Assembly (NCBI GenBank): GCA_937928555.1
Contig: CALFWR010000030.1
Coordinates: 1 to 35,614, forward strand
Length of the DNA: 35,614 nucleotides
Reading direction: 5' to 3'
Source of the DNA: an uncultured Pirellulaceae bacterium
GTDB taxonomy: Bacteria; Planctomycetota; Planctomycetia; Pirellulales; Pirellulaceae
Every line of letters begins with the position of its first letter. Within the stretch, counting starts at the first letter, position 1. The translations under genes were made by a program, and so were the position numbers. Below the pieces are notes generated by a model that worked only from the letters and a program-made list of their open reading frames with translations, was not told the DNA's origin and did no database searches. Below, piece after piece: positions 1-6,701 of this stretch.

Positions 1-114
1 CGCTGAGCTTTTCATCTATCGGATGATTCACATTTCTTGTTGAAATTCAGCTTTTCCCTTGCTCCTGTTGGCCCGACGTAGAAGCAACGCCCGTCGTCGT
101 GAATAATCCGGGTT
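1..114 (-). repeat. Truncated copy of a MITE-like dispersed repeat
   Basis: This stretch is the reverse complement of 12963-13074, with roughly 100 of 114 bases identical by eye. Its inner end at 87-114 carries the same terminal sequence (GTGAATAATCCGGG read on the plus strand) as the elements beside glpK. The other end lies outside the window. The matching sequence is non-coding in both places, so it reads as a mobile or duplicated non-autonomous element. It stops 37 bp beyond the stop codon of the next gene. Confidence 0.75.
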
Positions 115-150
115 CAGATGTCGCTGCGTCGCGGCCGACCACTGCCGGAC

Positions 151-996
151 TCAGGCAAGACCACCGCTCAGGTCGCCGCCCTGGTCCCAGTTTTCACCAT
201 CGTTGTAGAAATCGTCCGGGTATTCGTCCTTGGCCTGTTCCGCATGGCTTCCGTCAAGCCCCAACGCACAACGAAGCTCCTCAAAACTTCTCAGGTAGTT
301 CTCGGACGAAGAGTGAACATGCTCGGCTTCGGTGATGAACCTCATCGATTCGTTCTCGCTGACGCCGACTTTTTCCATCGTGAATTCGTACTGCTCCAGG
401 GGCGAGCCGTAAACGATCAGCAGTTTGTGCTCTTCGAACTGAACCTCCTGGGGCTTGCCGGGGTTGAGTACGGCAATGCCGGTGCAACCATCGTTCAGCA
501 ACAGGTCTTCGTAGTCGTAAAGCACACTGATCAGAACTGCCATGTCGATGTTGTCGCGGTAAAAGTCCCGATGTCCGCCGGCGTCCGCTTCATGGCTGGA
601 CTCCAGCACCACATCAACAACTGGCCCCAGTTTTTCGATCAGGCTAATGAACAGCGGAAACAGTTTCTCTCGGGAAGCCGCCGCCATCACAACCGGAATC
701 GAAGCCCCGGTTTCATCATCGACATAATGCTCGTGACGATAGCCTTCGGTTGGCTTGATTTTCAAATCCAGTGCAGGACGAACGGCACCGGTCAACTGAA
801 AGCTGTCGTACTTGTCCACTTTGAGATGCTGAGCCATGTCCGATTTGGAAGCTTGCTCAAAGCTGTTTGCTTCGGGCAGGCCGCTGTCGGCAGGGTTGCT
901 TCTCGCCGGCGGGCGGCCTGCGGAATCGCCAGCCGAGTTACCACTCCCGGCGGGAACATCAAAATGATCGTCAAAAAAATCTTCAAGGAAACTCAT
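151..996 (-). CDS. Hypothetical acidic protein, 281 aa
   Basis: I do not recognise this family. The ATG at 996 begins MSFLEDFF. The first 55 residues are Gly/Ser/Pro-rich and look disordered. The region from about residue 60 to 240 looks folded, with alternating hydrophobic segments (for example KLLIVYG and DMAVLISVLYDY). The C-terminus is acidic and Gly-rich. There is no signal peptide, membrane segment or metal-binding cluster. It is divergent from the acetyltransferase at 1205 and has no obvious functional partner. It is probably cytosolic. The opposite-strand frame of similar length (118-1083) has poor composition and is treated as a shadow. Confidence 0.7.
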   Translation of the reverse strand: MSFLEDFFDDHFDVPAGSGNSAGDSAGRPPARSNPADSGLPEANSFEQASKSDMAQHLKVDKYDSFQLTGAVRPALDLKIKPTEGYRHEHYVDDETGASIPVVMAAASREKLFPLFISLIEKLGPVVDVVLESSHEADAGGHRDFYRDNIDMAVLISVLYDYEDLLLNDGCTGIAVLNPGKPQEVQFEEHKLLIVYGSPLEQYEFTMEKVGVSENESMRFITEAEHVHSSSENYLRSFEELRCALGLDGSHAEQAKDEYPDDFYNDGENWDQGGDLSGGLA

Positions 997-1166
997 AGGG
1001 ACCTCGGGTCTGAAGGTTCAGACGAACGGACGCTGCGTGGGTCGCGGCGTACCGGTCGTCAACGAAACCTAGGTCACCCTTAGAACAGGAACGGTTTCCA
1101 AAAGTGGGGGGCAATTTTTGGCGAACTTTTTCGCCAGTACAATCCTCACAAACGGACTACCCAAAA

Positions 1167-1180
1167 CCCGGATTATTCAC
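1167..1180 (+). repeat. Solo terminal motif of the dispersed repeat
   Basis: CCCGGATTATTCAC occurs here alone, 25 bp before the acetyltransferase start. It is identical to the first 14 bases of the element at 12963 and to the reverse complement of 101-114. No second end is visible nearby, so it may be a relic of a decayed element. Confidence 0.5.
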
Positions 1181-1204
1181 CAAAATGTCGCCGAGAGATT
1201 TCCC

Positions 1205-1768
1205 GTGATCCCACTTCCCAAATTGCACACCAGGCGACTCTGTTTGCGTGCGTTTTCCACCGAAGACCGCGCTCGTGTCGCGGCACTGGTTAACGATCCG
1301 GACATCGTCAGGGATTTGCGAACGTTTGACATTCCTTACACCAAAGTCGACGCACTTGCCTGGCTGGAAACGCTCCAACCCGCCTGGGAACAGGGACTGG
1401 CAGCCGTCTTTGCCCTTTGTCTTGGACACGGTAGCGCAGCACCGGTCGTGGGCGCAGCGGGACTTGTGATCGACACTCCGTCACAGCGAGCCGAGTGCGG
1501 GTACTGGATTGGCAAAGACTATTGGAGAAAAGGCATCTGTAGCGAAGCCTTACCGGCGCTTCTCGATTTTGGCTTTAACCAGCTGGGCTTGAACAGGATC
1601 ACCGCAGAGTGCCTGACCCGAAATGTTGCCTCCACTGCCCTGCTCACCAAAGTCGGCTTTACCCGGGAAGGCCTCTTTCGCCGCCACTTCCGCAAACGCG
1701 AGGACGAACCCTTTCAGGACGTCATCGCTTGGGGATTCCTGAAAGAAGAATGGGATCAGCGACCGTAA
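1205..1768 (+). CDS. GNAT acetyltransferase, RimJ/RimL type
   Basis: This 187-aa protein has the RimJ/RimL-type GNAT layout: an N-terminal strand LHTRRLCLRAF, the core motif YWIGKDYWRKGICSEAL (acetyl-CoA binding), then LNRITAECLTRN and the S-TALLTKVGFTREG region typical of this class. Relatives acetylate N-terminal amines of ribosomal proteins or small molecules; the substrate here cannot be read from sequence. I chose the GTG at 1205, which gives the usual start just before the first strand (IPLPKLHTRRL). The frame stays open back to a TTG at 1118, but that would add residues not typical of the family. The gene stands alone, divergent from the acidic protein. Confidence 0.85.
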   Translation: MIPLPKLHTRRLCLRAFSTEDRARVAALVNDPDIVRDLRTFDIPYTKVDALAWLETLQPAWEQGLAAVFALCLGHGSAAPVVGAAGLVIDTPSQRAECGYWIGKDYWRKGICSEALPALLDFGFNQLGLNRITAECLTRNVASTALLTKVGFTREGLFRRHFRKREDEPFQDVIAWGFLKEEWDQRP

Positions 1769-1802
1769 CTGGCGAACAATCGGGCGGACCCGGCTCGAAC
1801 CC

Positions 1803-1826
1803 TGCCACCGTGCCACCGTGCCACCG
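1803..1826 (+). repeat. Short tandem repeat, three copies of an 8-mer
   Basis: The unit GCCACCGT is repeated three times in a row in the 215-bp gap before the ubiquitin-like gene. The rest of the gap (1769-1983) contains no gene and no convincing promoter; an AT-rich TACTTTAAAAT near 1922-1932 could be a -10 region. Confidence 0.5.
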
Positions 1827-1983
1827 TTCTAATCGTAGGAAATGCGGAATCACCCCGCTTTTGGCGGCAAAATTTTCCAATATTGGTTCGTGGCAAGCGA
1901 AAAACTCTCATCAAGCAATCAAGTACTTTAAAATCAGGATAGACCGCGATGGCGGATGGCCACTTTTTTCAGGGAAACCAAGC

Positions 1984-2271
1984 ATGACTGAGACGGCACA
2001 GCGAGAAGGAACCAAGGTCACTTTTTTGGATCAAACAGGGGCCAAAAGCGTCGAGGCAGTCGTCTCGGATTCGGTCACCGTCCGAAAGATCCTCCCCAAC
2101 ATCATCACAAAAATGAACCTGCCTGTGATTGGCCCCGATGGACAGCCAATGAGCTACAGCCTGGACCACAAAGAAGGCGGCAAAAGACTTCACGAACACC
2201 AGACGCTGGTCGAAGCTTCCGTCGGCGACGGCGACCACTTGATCGTCTATCCCGAAATTGTCGCTGGCTAA
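1984..2271 (+). CDS. Ubiquitin-like protein (UBL), EsaB/YukD-like beta-grasp
   Basis: This 95-aa protein has the beta-grasp pattern of bacterial UBLs: strand KVTFLDQ, strand SVEAVVSDS, helix VRKILPNIITKMN, the loop LPVIGPDGQPMSYSLDHK, then LHEHQTLVEASVGDGDHLIVYPE. It ends exactly in PEIVAG, so the mature C-terminus would be a single glycine with no extension to process. In related systems the C-terminal glycine is adenylated by an E1 and passed to an E2, and both enzymes follow in the same orientation. The ATG at 1984 is preceded by AGGGAAA. An in-frame extension upstream to 1609 crosses the acetyltransferase gene and is not credible. That it is the conjugated modifier is inferred from context and its terminus. 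Confidence 0.88.
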   Translation: MTETAQREGTKVTFLDQTGAKSVEAVVSDSVTVRKILPNIITKMNLPVIGPDGQPMSYSLDHKEGGKRLHEHQTLVEASVGDGDHLIVYPEIVAG

Positions 2272-2381
2272 CGTTCGAAGCTGCAAGCAATATTGCCCGG
2301 GAACCGCGAACGTCGATTTCGAACGACTGACGCGACCGTCGTTGTGTTCGCACTTCAGACTTCAGGAAAGCCAAAACACTC

Positions 2382-3203
2382 ATGCGAAAATCGCCAAGGC
2401 AAAGAAGGCTCGAAGCCGACAACCGTAGCGTTGAAAAGCTCGACGCCGAAAGCTCGATTTTCTCATTCGTCGCCAGCGGCACCCCGCCCACGCGATACCG
2501 CCTTCAGTTCAAAGGGCCAGGGCTTTCACGAACCGCTCGCGGAGACATTCAAATCGTCCACGACCACGAAATCATCGTGGAACTTGGGGCGGCCTACCCT
2601 CGTCTGGTACCCAACCTTCTTTGGCAGACGCCGGTCTTCCATCCCAACATCTCCAACAACGGAGTCGTCTGTCTGGGCGGCTACGGAACGCACTGGGTTC
2701 CCAGTCTGACGCTGGACGAGATGAGCACCATGTTGTGGGACATGATTCGCTACGAAAACTTTGACATCGACAGCCCCTACAATCGCGATGCCGCGATCTG
2801 GGCCAGAGATCAAAAGGACTTCCGCTTTCCTCTGGACCAACGGAACATCCGCGACCGCATCAACGAATCCAAAACGCTCGTGAACCCTTCTTCGAACGGT
2901 AATCGACTTGCGACCCTCGAACCGGAAAAGAAACGTGGGCGCGTCCTTGGGCTGTTGGGCCGCTTCCGCAATCCCGACACCGCCCAAACTGACGGGGCGC
3001 CTTTGCCGTCTGCAAACGCCAACCCGGCACCATCATCAGATCCGACGTCCAACGACGCTCCGAACAGCACCTCATCGGCCGGGCTTGTCAGTCGCGACGA
3101 AATCGAAGTGCTCGAGTCGGGAATTGCTTTTATTGATCCGCCAGAAAGTTCACAATCTCAGACAGAACCCGACGAAGATAATGGCATCGTGTTTTTGGAT
3201 TAA
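2382..3203 (+). CDS. E2 ubiquitin-conjugating-enzyme-like protein
   Basis: Residues 20-155 of 273 carry an E2 (UBC) core. It contains PVFHPNI (HPN at 87-89), the active-site stretch NNGVVCLGG with the candidate catalytic cysteine at C97, and the W-x-P motif (W105-P107), followed by LTLDEMSTMLWDMI. This is the signature by which E2s accept a thioester-linked UBL. Residues 180-273 form a low-complexity Pro/Ser/Asp tail containing two related hydrophobic-acidic motifs, GIAFID (247-252) and GIVFLD (268-273, the very C-terminus). The gene lies 110 bp after the UBL and 6 bp before the E1. The tail is unusual and may dock another component. Confidence 0.9.
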   Translation: MRKSPRQRRLEADNRSVEKLDAESSIFSFVASGTPPTRYRLQFKGPGLSRTARGDIQIVHDHEIIVELGAAYPRLVPNLLWQTPVFHPNISNNGVVCLGGYGTHWVPSLTLDEMSTMLWDMIRYENFDIDSPYNRDAAIWARDQKDFRFPLDQRNIRDRINESKTLVNPSSNGNRLATLEPEKKRGRVLGLLGRFRNPDTAQTDGAPLPSANANPAPSSDPTSNDAPNSTSSAGLVSRDEIEVLESGIAFIDPPESSQSQTEPDEDNGIVFLD

Positions 3204-3209
3204 ATTCGG

Positions 3210-4379
3210 ATGCCAATGAACTCTAACCGCGACACATTTACGATCGATGATGACGATCGCTACTCACGCCTGAAACTGATCGGCTGGTGGGACCAACCGA
3301 AAATTTCTTCGGCTCGCGTGCTGGTCGTCGGTGCCGGAGCCCTAGGCAACGAAGTCATCAAAAACCTGTGCCTGTTGGGTTTTGGTGACATCCGCGTGAT
3401 TGACTTTGACACCATCCAGGAATCCAACCTTTCGCGCAGCGTGTTCTTTCGCAGCGAACACGCGGGGCAATCCAAAGCCACCGTCATCGCGGAGATGGCC
3501 GGGCAACTGAACCCTGACTGCAACATCACGCCCATCCATGGCAACGTCCTGACCGACATCGGCCTGGGGTTGGTCCGCGAGATGGATGTCGTGATCGGTT
3601 GTCTGGACAATCGCGAAGCCCGCTTGTGGGTCAACCGAATGAGCTGGAAAACCGGCACGCCCTGGATCGACGGCGGCATTCAGGAAATCAACGGGGTCAC
3701 CAAAGTCTTCGTCCCCGGCGATGGCCCGTGCTACGAATGCACGATGACCGAAAACGACTATCGGCTGATTTCGCTTCGGTACAGCTGCCCGCTGCTTCGC
3801 CAGGAAGATATCCAACAGGGCAAAGTCCCCACCGCGCCAACGATTGCTTCGATCGTCGGCGGGCTGCAGGTTCAGGAAGCCCTCAAGCTGATCCATGAAC
3901 TGCCGACCGACGAGGGTTCGGCCATGATCTTCAATGGGGCCGCGAACAACTTTTACAAAACAAAGTTCGTTCCCAACAAAGACTGCCTTTCGCATGAACA
4001 TTACGATTCGATCAGGGACTGCCCGCTTTCGAATCGGAACAATTTTGCTGAAGTGCGGGACTGGTTAAGTCAAAATGGGACCGACACCGGGACCCCGACC
4101 CTTGTCCTTGATCGTGATTTTCTGGTGTCCCTTAACTGCCGCAACTGCGATTCGAAGAAACCGGTCAACAAGCCGCTTTGTCTTGTTGGCTCATCGGAGG
4201 GCGTTTGTCAATCGTGCAGCCTGCCGCTTGGTCCCGAAACCGTTTCGGAATTCAACTGCGATTCGGAGTTGTCACAGCTTCCACTGAAATCCGTTGGCAT
4301 CCCGGACAAGGACATTCTAAAAATCGAAATTCGCACACAAGACAACCCACACACCCTGTTCTTGGAACTTTGCAAGTAA
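3210..4379 (+). CDS. E1-like adenylating enzyme (ThiF/MoeB/UBA fold) with C-terminal zinc ribbon
   Basis: This 389-aa protein has a ThiF-type adenylation domain: nucleotide-binding GAGALG (41-46), VIDFD (63-67), NLSR (73-76), K89 and CLDNREAR (D133). It should activate the UBL C-terminus with ATP. CYEC (174-177) is followed by SCPLL; C193 sits where NEDD8 E1 (UBA3) has its catalytic cysteine and is the candidate thioester residue. The conserved PTAPTIASIVGGLQVQEALK follows. The C-terminal third adds CxxC pairs at C310/C313 and C333/C336, which look like a zinc ribbon. The ATG at 3210 starts 6 bp after the E2 stop, so the two are almost certainly cotranscribed. A second ATG at 3216 is possible. 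Confidence 0.92.
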   Translation: MPMNSNRDTFTIDDDDRYSRLKLIGWWDQPKISSARVLVVGAGALGNEVIKNLCLLGFGDIRVIDFDTIQESNLSRSVFFRSEHAGQSKATVIAEMAGQLNPDCNITPIHGNVLTDIGLGLVREMDVVIGCLDNREARLWVNRMSWKTGTPWIDGGIQEINGVTKVFVPGDGPCYECTMTENDYRLISLRYSCPLLRQEDIQQGKVPTAPTIASIVGGLQVQEALKLIHELPTDEGSAMIFNGAANNFYKTKFVPNKDCLSHEHYDSIRDCPLSNRNNFAEVRDWLSQNGTDTGTPTLVLDRDFLVSLNCRNCDSKKPVNKPLCLVGSSEGVCQSCSLPLGPETVSEFNCDSELSQLPLKSVGIPDKDILKIEIRTQDNPHTLFLELCK

Positions 4380-4381
4380 AC

Positions 4382-4407
4382 GGGCACTGCCCAAAGGGCA
4401 CTGCCCA
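4382..4407 (+). repeat. Direct repeat of a 12-mer in the E1-JAB gap
   Basis: GGGCACTGCCCA occurs twice, separated by two bases. Each copy is also close to a short inverted repeat (GGGCA/TGCCC). This is the only notable structure in the 51-bp gap between the E1 and JAB genes and could fold in the mRNA. Confidence 0.5.
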
Positions 4408-4430
4408 ACCTCCATCATTCCGCGGCACTC

Positions 4431-5744
4431 ATGAGCTCTGAAATCCAGTTTGGCGAACTCGAAGAGAACGAACCAGAAAAAATGGTTCGACCCGATCGTG
4501 ATGCGCACTTTCTGGTGGGTGCTGTCGGTAACCCGACCCCGGGCAACTCCGAATCTGCCGAACTGCCCATCTACGTTGACCTGGACGTGATGCGGGACAT
4601 GGAAGCCCACTCGCAAACCAATACCCGCGTGGAACTTGGCGGCGTCATGCTGGGTAAGCAATGCATCGATCAACAGGGCCAGCCCTTTGTCGTGGTCACC
4701 GATTCACTGCGTGCCGCTCACTACGAAGCCACCCGAGGGAGCTTCAAATTCACCCATGACACCTGGCAGCAGATCTCCCGGCAGCGGGCTCAGTTCCATC
4801 CCGACTTGGAAATGGTTGGCTGGTACCACACGCATCCGGGATGGACGGTGTTCCTTTCGCCGATGGACCTGTTCATCTGCAACAACTTTTTCAATCGTCC
4901 CCTGGATGTGGCTTTGGTGATTGACCCGTGCAACGACGATCGCGGCTGGTTCCAGTGGAATGAGCGGGGTGAAACCGAACAAACCGGTGGCTTTTTTCTA
5001 ACCACCAATCGATATCGCGAAAGCGAGCTTCAGTATTTCTGTTCGCTTTACAACGGCAATCCCATGAATGATCCCCGCTACTCCGGTCACTCGTCGATTC
5101 CTTCAACAACGGTAGTTCCGATGGACAATCGAAAACCATGGCATGACCTTGTCATCGTCGGCATGCTGCTGATGCAGGGGCTCCTGCTGGGCATGATCTT
5201 CCTCAAAGCATTCCAATTCGATGGCGACGTCGCCGGCCCAACCAAAGCTGACGCTGCACTGGTCAAGCTGGAAACCGAAAACCGGTCCCTGCGACTGGCC
5301 CTGGATGCCGTCGCCAACAGCGATCAGGAAAAGCAACTTGCGGAAAAATTCGCCGACGTCGAAACCGAACGGGTCCGGGCAAGCGCCAGCCTGGACGGTC
5401 AGATCGCGCTTTCAGATTCTCTCAAAAATGAAAAACGGAATCTGATCGAACAGTCCGTCGGACAACAGCAAAAGATCGCCGCCCTGGACCGCGAACTGGA
5501 AGAACTGAAGAACAAATACGCCCGGGCAGCGGACGCGATCGACGTTTCCAACGACAACCCCACCACCGCTGCGGATACAAACTACGGTCCTCTTTGGCTG
5601 ATCGGTTCCTCACTGCTGGGCCTGCTCGCGGGGGCATCGGCGATGATGTTTCTGCAAAACAAACCGGACACTCCCATCGTATCGGAAGAGCTTAACGTAC
5701 CCGAAGAGCTTAACGTACCCGAAGGGCTCAACGAGGAGCAGTAA
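4431..5744 (+). CDS. JAMM/JAB-domain protease, membrane-anchored with coiled coil
   Basis: Residues 48-200 of 437 form a JAB/MPN domain with a complete JAMM zinc site: E68 in VELGGVMLG, then HTHPGWTVFLSPMD with H133, H135, S143 and D146. The family includes isopeptidases that remove ubiquitin from targets, so this is the likely deconjugase. It is followed by a hydrophobic segment (239-261), a long Glu/Lys/Gln-rich coiled coil (272-370) and a second hydrophobic segment (387-407). Two membrane spans would put the N-terminal protease and the C-terminal tail on the same side, probably cytosolic, with the coiled coil outside. The tail ends in repeated EELNVP units. The next gene's ATG follows the stop by 1 bp. 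Confidence 0.9.
   Translation: MSSEIQFGELEENEPEKMVRPDRDAHFLVGAVGNPTPGNSESAELPIYVDLDVMRDMEAHSQTNTRVELGGVMLGKQCIDQQGQPFVVVTDSLRAAHYEATRGSFKFTHDTWQQISRQRAQFHPDLEMVGWYHTHPGWTVFLSPMDLFICNNFFNRPLDVALVIDPCNDDRGWFQWNERGETEQTGGFFLTTNRYRESELQYFCSLYNGNPMNDPRYSGHSSIPSTTVVPMDNRKPWHDLVIVGMLLMQGLLLGMIFLKAFQFDGDVAGPTKADAALVKLETENRSLRLALDAVANSDQEKQLAEKFADVETERVRASASLDGQIALSDSLKNEKRNLIEQSVGQQQKIAALDRELEELKNKYARAADAIDVSNDNPTTAADTNYGPLWLIGSSLLGLLAGASAMMFLQNKPDTPIVSEELNVPEELNVPEGLNEEQ
5686..5734 (+). repeat. 18-bp tandem repeat at the JAB gene 3' end
   Basis: About two and a half copies of an 18-bp unit encode EELNVP repeats at the C-terminus of the JAMM protein. The period is a multiple of three, so the frame is kept. 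This is a local expansion in an acidic tail. Confidence 0.7.
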
Positions 5745-5745
5745 C

Positions 5746-6594
5746 ATGGTCGGCACTCTAATTCTCTTTGTCATCGTGGCGCTGGTATTTCTGAAAATCG
5801 CCAGCTCTCTGTTCGATTCGTCCCAAGGCGGTCGATCACTACGAGGAATGGACAGCGTCCTTAAACCGGTTTGCGATCGATTCGGCGCCGCTCCCGAACA
5901 CCCGGGGCTCTCAAGAACAAGTAAGCTTCGCAGACCCAATCTTCTGTTTGACTACGGTCGAACCGTCGTCCGAATCTCTCACTTGGGCAGCAGGTGGAAG
6001 CCGGCGATCCAGAAGACCGAAGTTGCGATGAACTTTGAGCACCGGTCCAGAACGCCGCTGATGATGACGCTCAAAAGTGGAAATTCCCGGCCACATAACG
6101 GGCTGAGCCTTTTGTCCGTCGAAGACGATCCGGTGTTCTCGCGAGAATGGTCCGTACTCAGCGACAACCTCGACGCTGGAAACCGGTTGCTCACGCCCAC
6201 CGTGCGATGGAAGCTGATGGAGCTCGCCAATATCACTTGCTTGCCGGCGATCCGCGTTATCGTCGGCCACCAGCAACTGCGTGTCATCTGCGATCAGTGG
6301 ATTCAGTCGGATCAAAAGTTTCTGGATCTGACACAGGGGACGATGGATATCTTTGATCAGTTGATGCTGATTGATGCCGAGGGCCTGGAGTTCGTCAACG
6401 CCCAGTCGGCGACGGTCATCGGCGAAGTCCGCTGTCCGATTTGCAGCGACGAAGTGATGCAGGATCTGGTGCTGTGCCGGCGATGCAAGACGCCGCACTG
6501 CAGTGAGTGCTGGGAGTACAACGGCAAGTGCGCAACGTTTGCCTGCATGGAAACACGCTGCATGCGCGTCACCAGCGAGCCAATCGACGTCTAG
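5746..6594 (+). CDS. Membrane-anchored RING-like zinc protein (candidate E3)
   Basis: This 282-aa protein begins with a single membrane segment (residues 3-22). The central region, about 65-220, is uncharacterised with alternating strands. The C-terminus holds a dense zinc-binding cluster: C230, C233, C244, C247, H251, C252, C255, C262, C267 and C272. The CPIC...CRRCKTPHC-ECW spacing resembles the treble-clef RING-type domains reported in prokaryotes (Prok-RING). In the setting of UBL, E2, E1 and JAMM genes, the natural reading is an E3-like adaptor at the membrane. Its ATG lies 1 bp after the JAB stop, implying translational coupling. Without structural comparison a general zinc-ribbon role remains possible. 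Confidence 0.8.
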   Translation: MVGTLILFVIVALVFLKIASSLFDSSQGGRSLRGMDSVLKPVCDRFGAAPEHPGLSRTSKLRRPNLLFDYGRTVVRISHLGSRWKPAIQKTEVAMNFEHRSRTPLMMTLKSGNSRPHNGLSLLSVEDDPVFSREWSVLSDNLDAGNRLLTPTVRWKLMELANITCLPAIRVIVGHQQLRVICDQWIQSDQKFLDLTQGTMDIFDQLMLIDAEGLEFVNAQSATVIGEVRCPICSDEVMQDLVLCRRCKTPHCSECWEYNGKCATFACMETRCMRVTSEPIDV

Positions 6595-6628
6595 CTGCTT
6601 CAATTCGCGCTGGCCACCGGTGAACCGC

Positions 6629-6671
6629 TGGCCGTGAGGCCTCGCGGCGAAAACCCGAGGCCTGACGGCCA
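6629..6671. terminator. Long hairpin between convergent genes
   Basis: A 16-bp inverted repeat with one mismatch (6629-6644 and 6656-6671) flanks an 11-base loop. It sits between the convergent RING-like and anti-sigma genes. There is no clear T-run, so a bidirectional, possibly factor-assisted terminator is the best reading. Confidence 0.55.
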
Positions 6672-6701
6672 ACGGCTCACTTGCTCACGGCTCACTTGCT
6701 C
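6672..6701. repeat. Perfect 15-bp tandem repeat, two copies
   Basis: ACGGCTCACTTGCTC is repeated exactly twice and directly abuts the stop codon of the anti-sigma gene. It probably reflects slippage next to the hairpin. Confidence 0.7.

Noticed and set aside
118..1083. 321-codon plus-strand gene
   Set aside because: It overlaps the minus-strand 281-aa gene over its whole length, has shadow-like composition and includes the dispersed repeat.
1984..6594. CBASS-type (CD-NTase associated) defence operon
   Set aside because: There is no cyclase or effector gene, and E1 and E2 are separate proteins, not a Cap2-like fusion.
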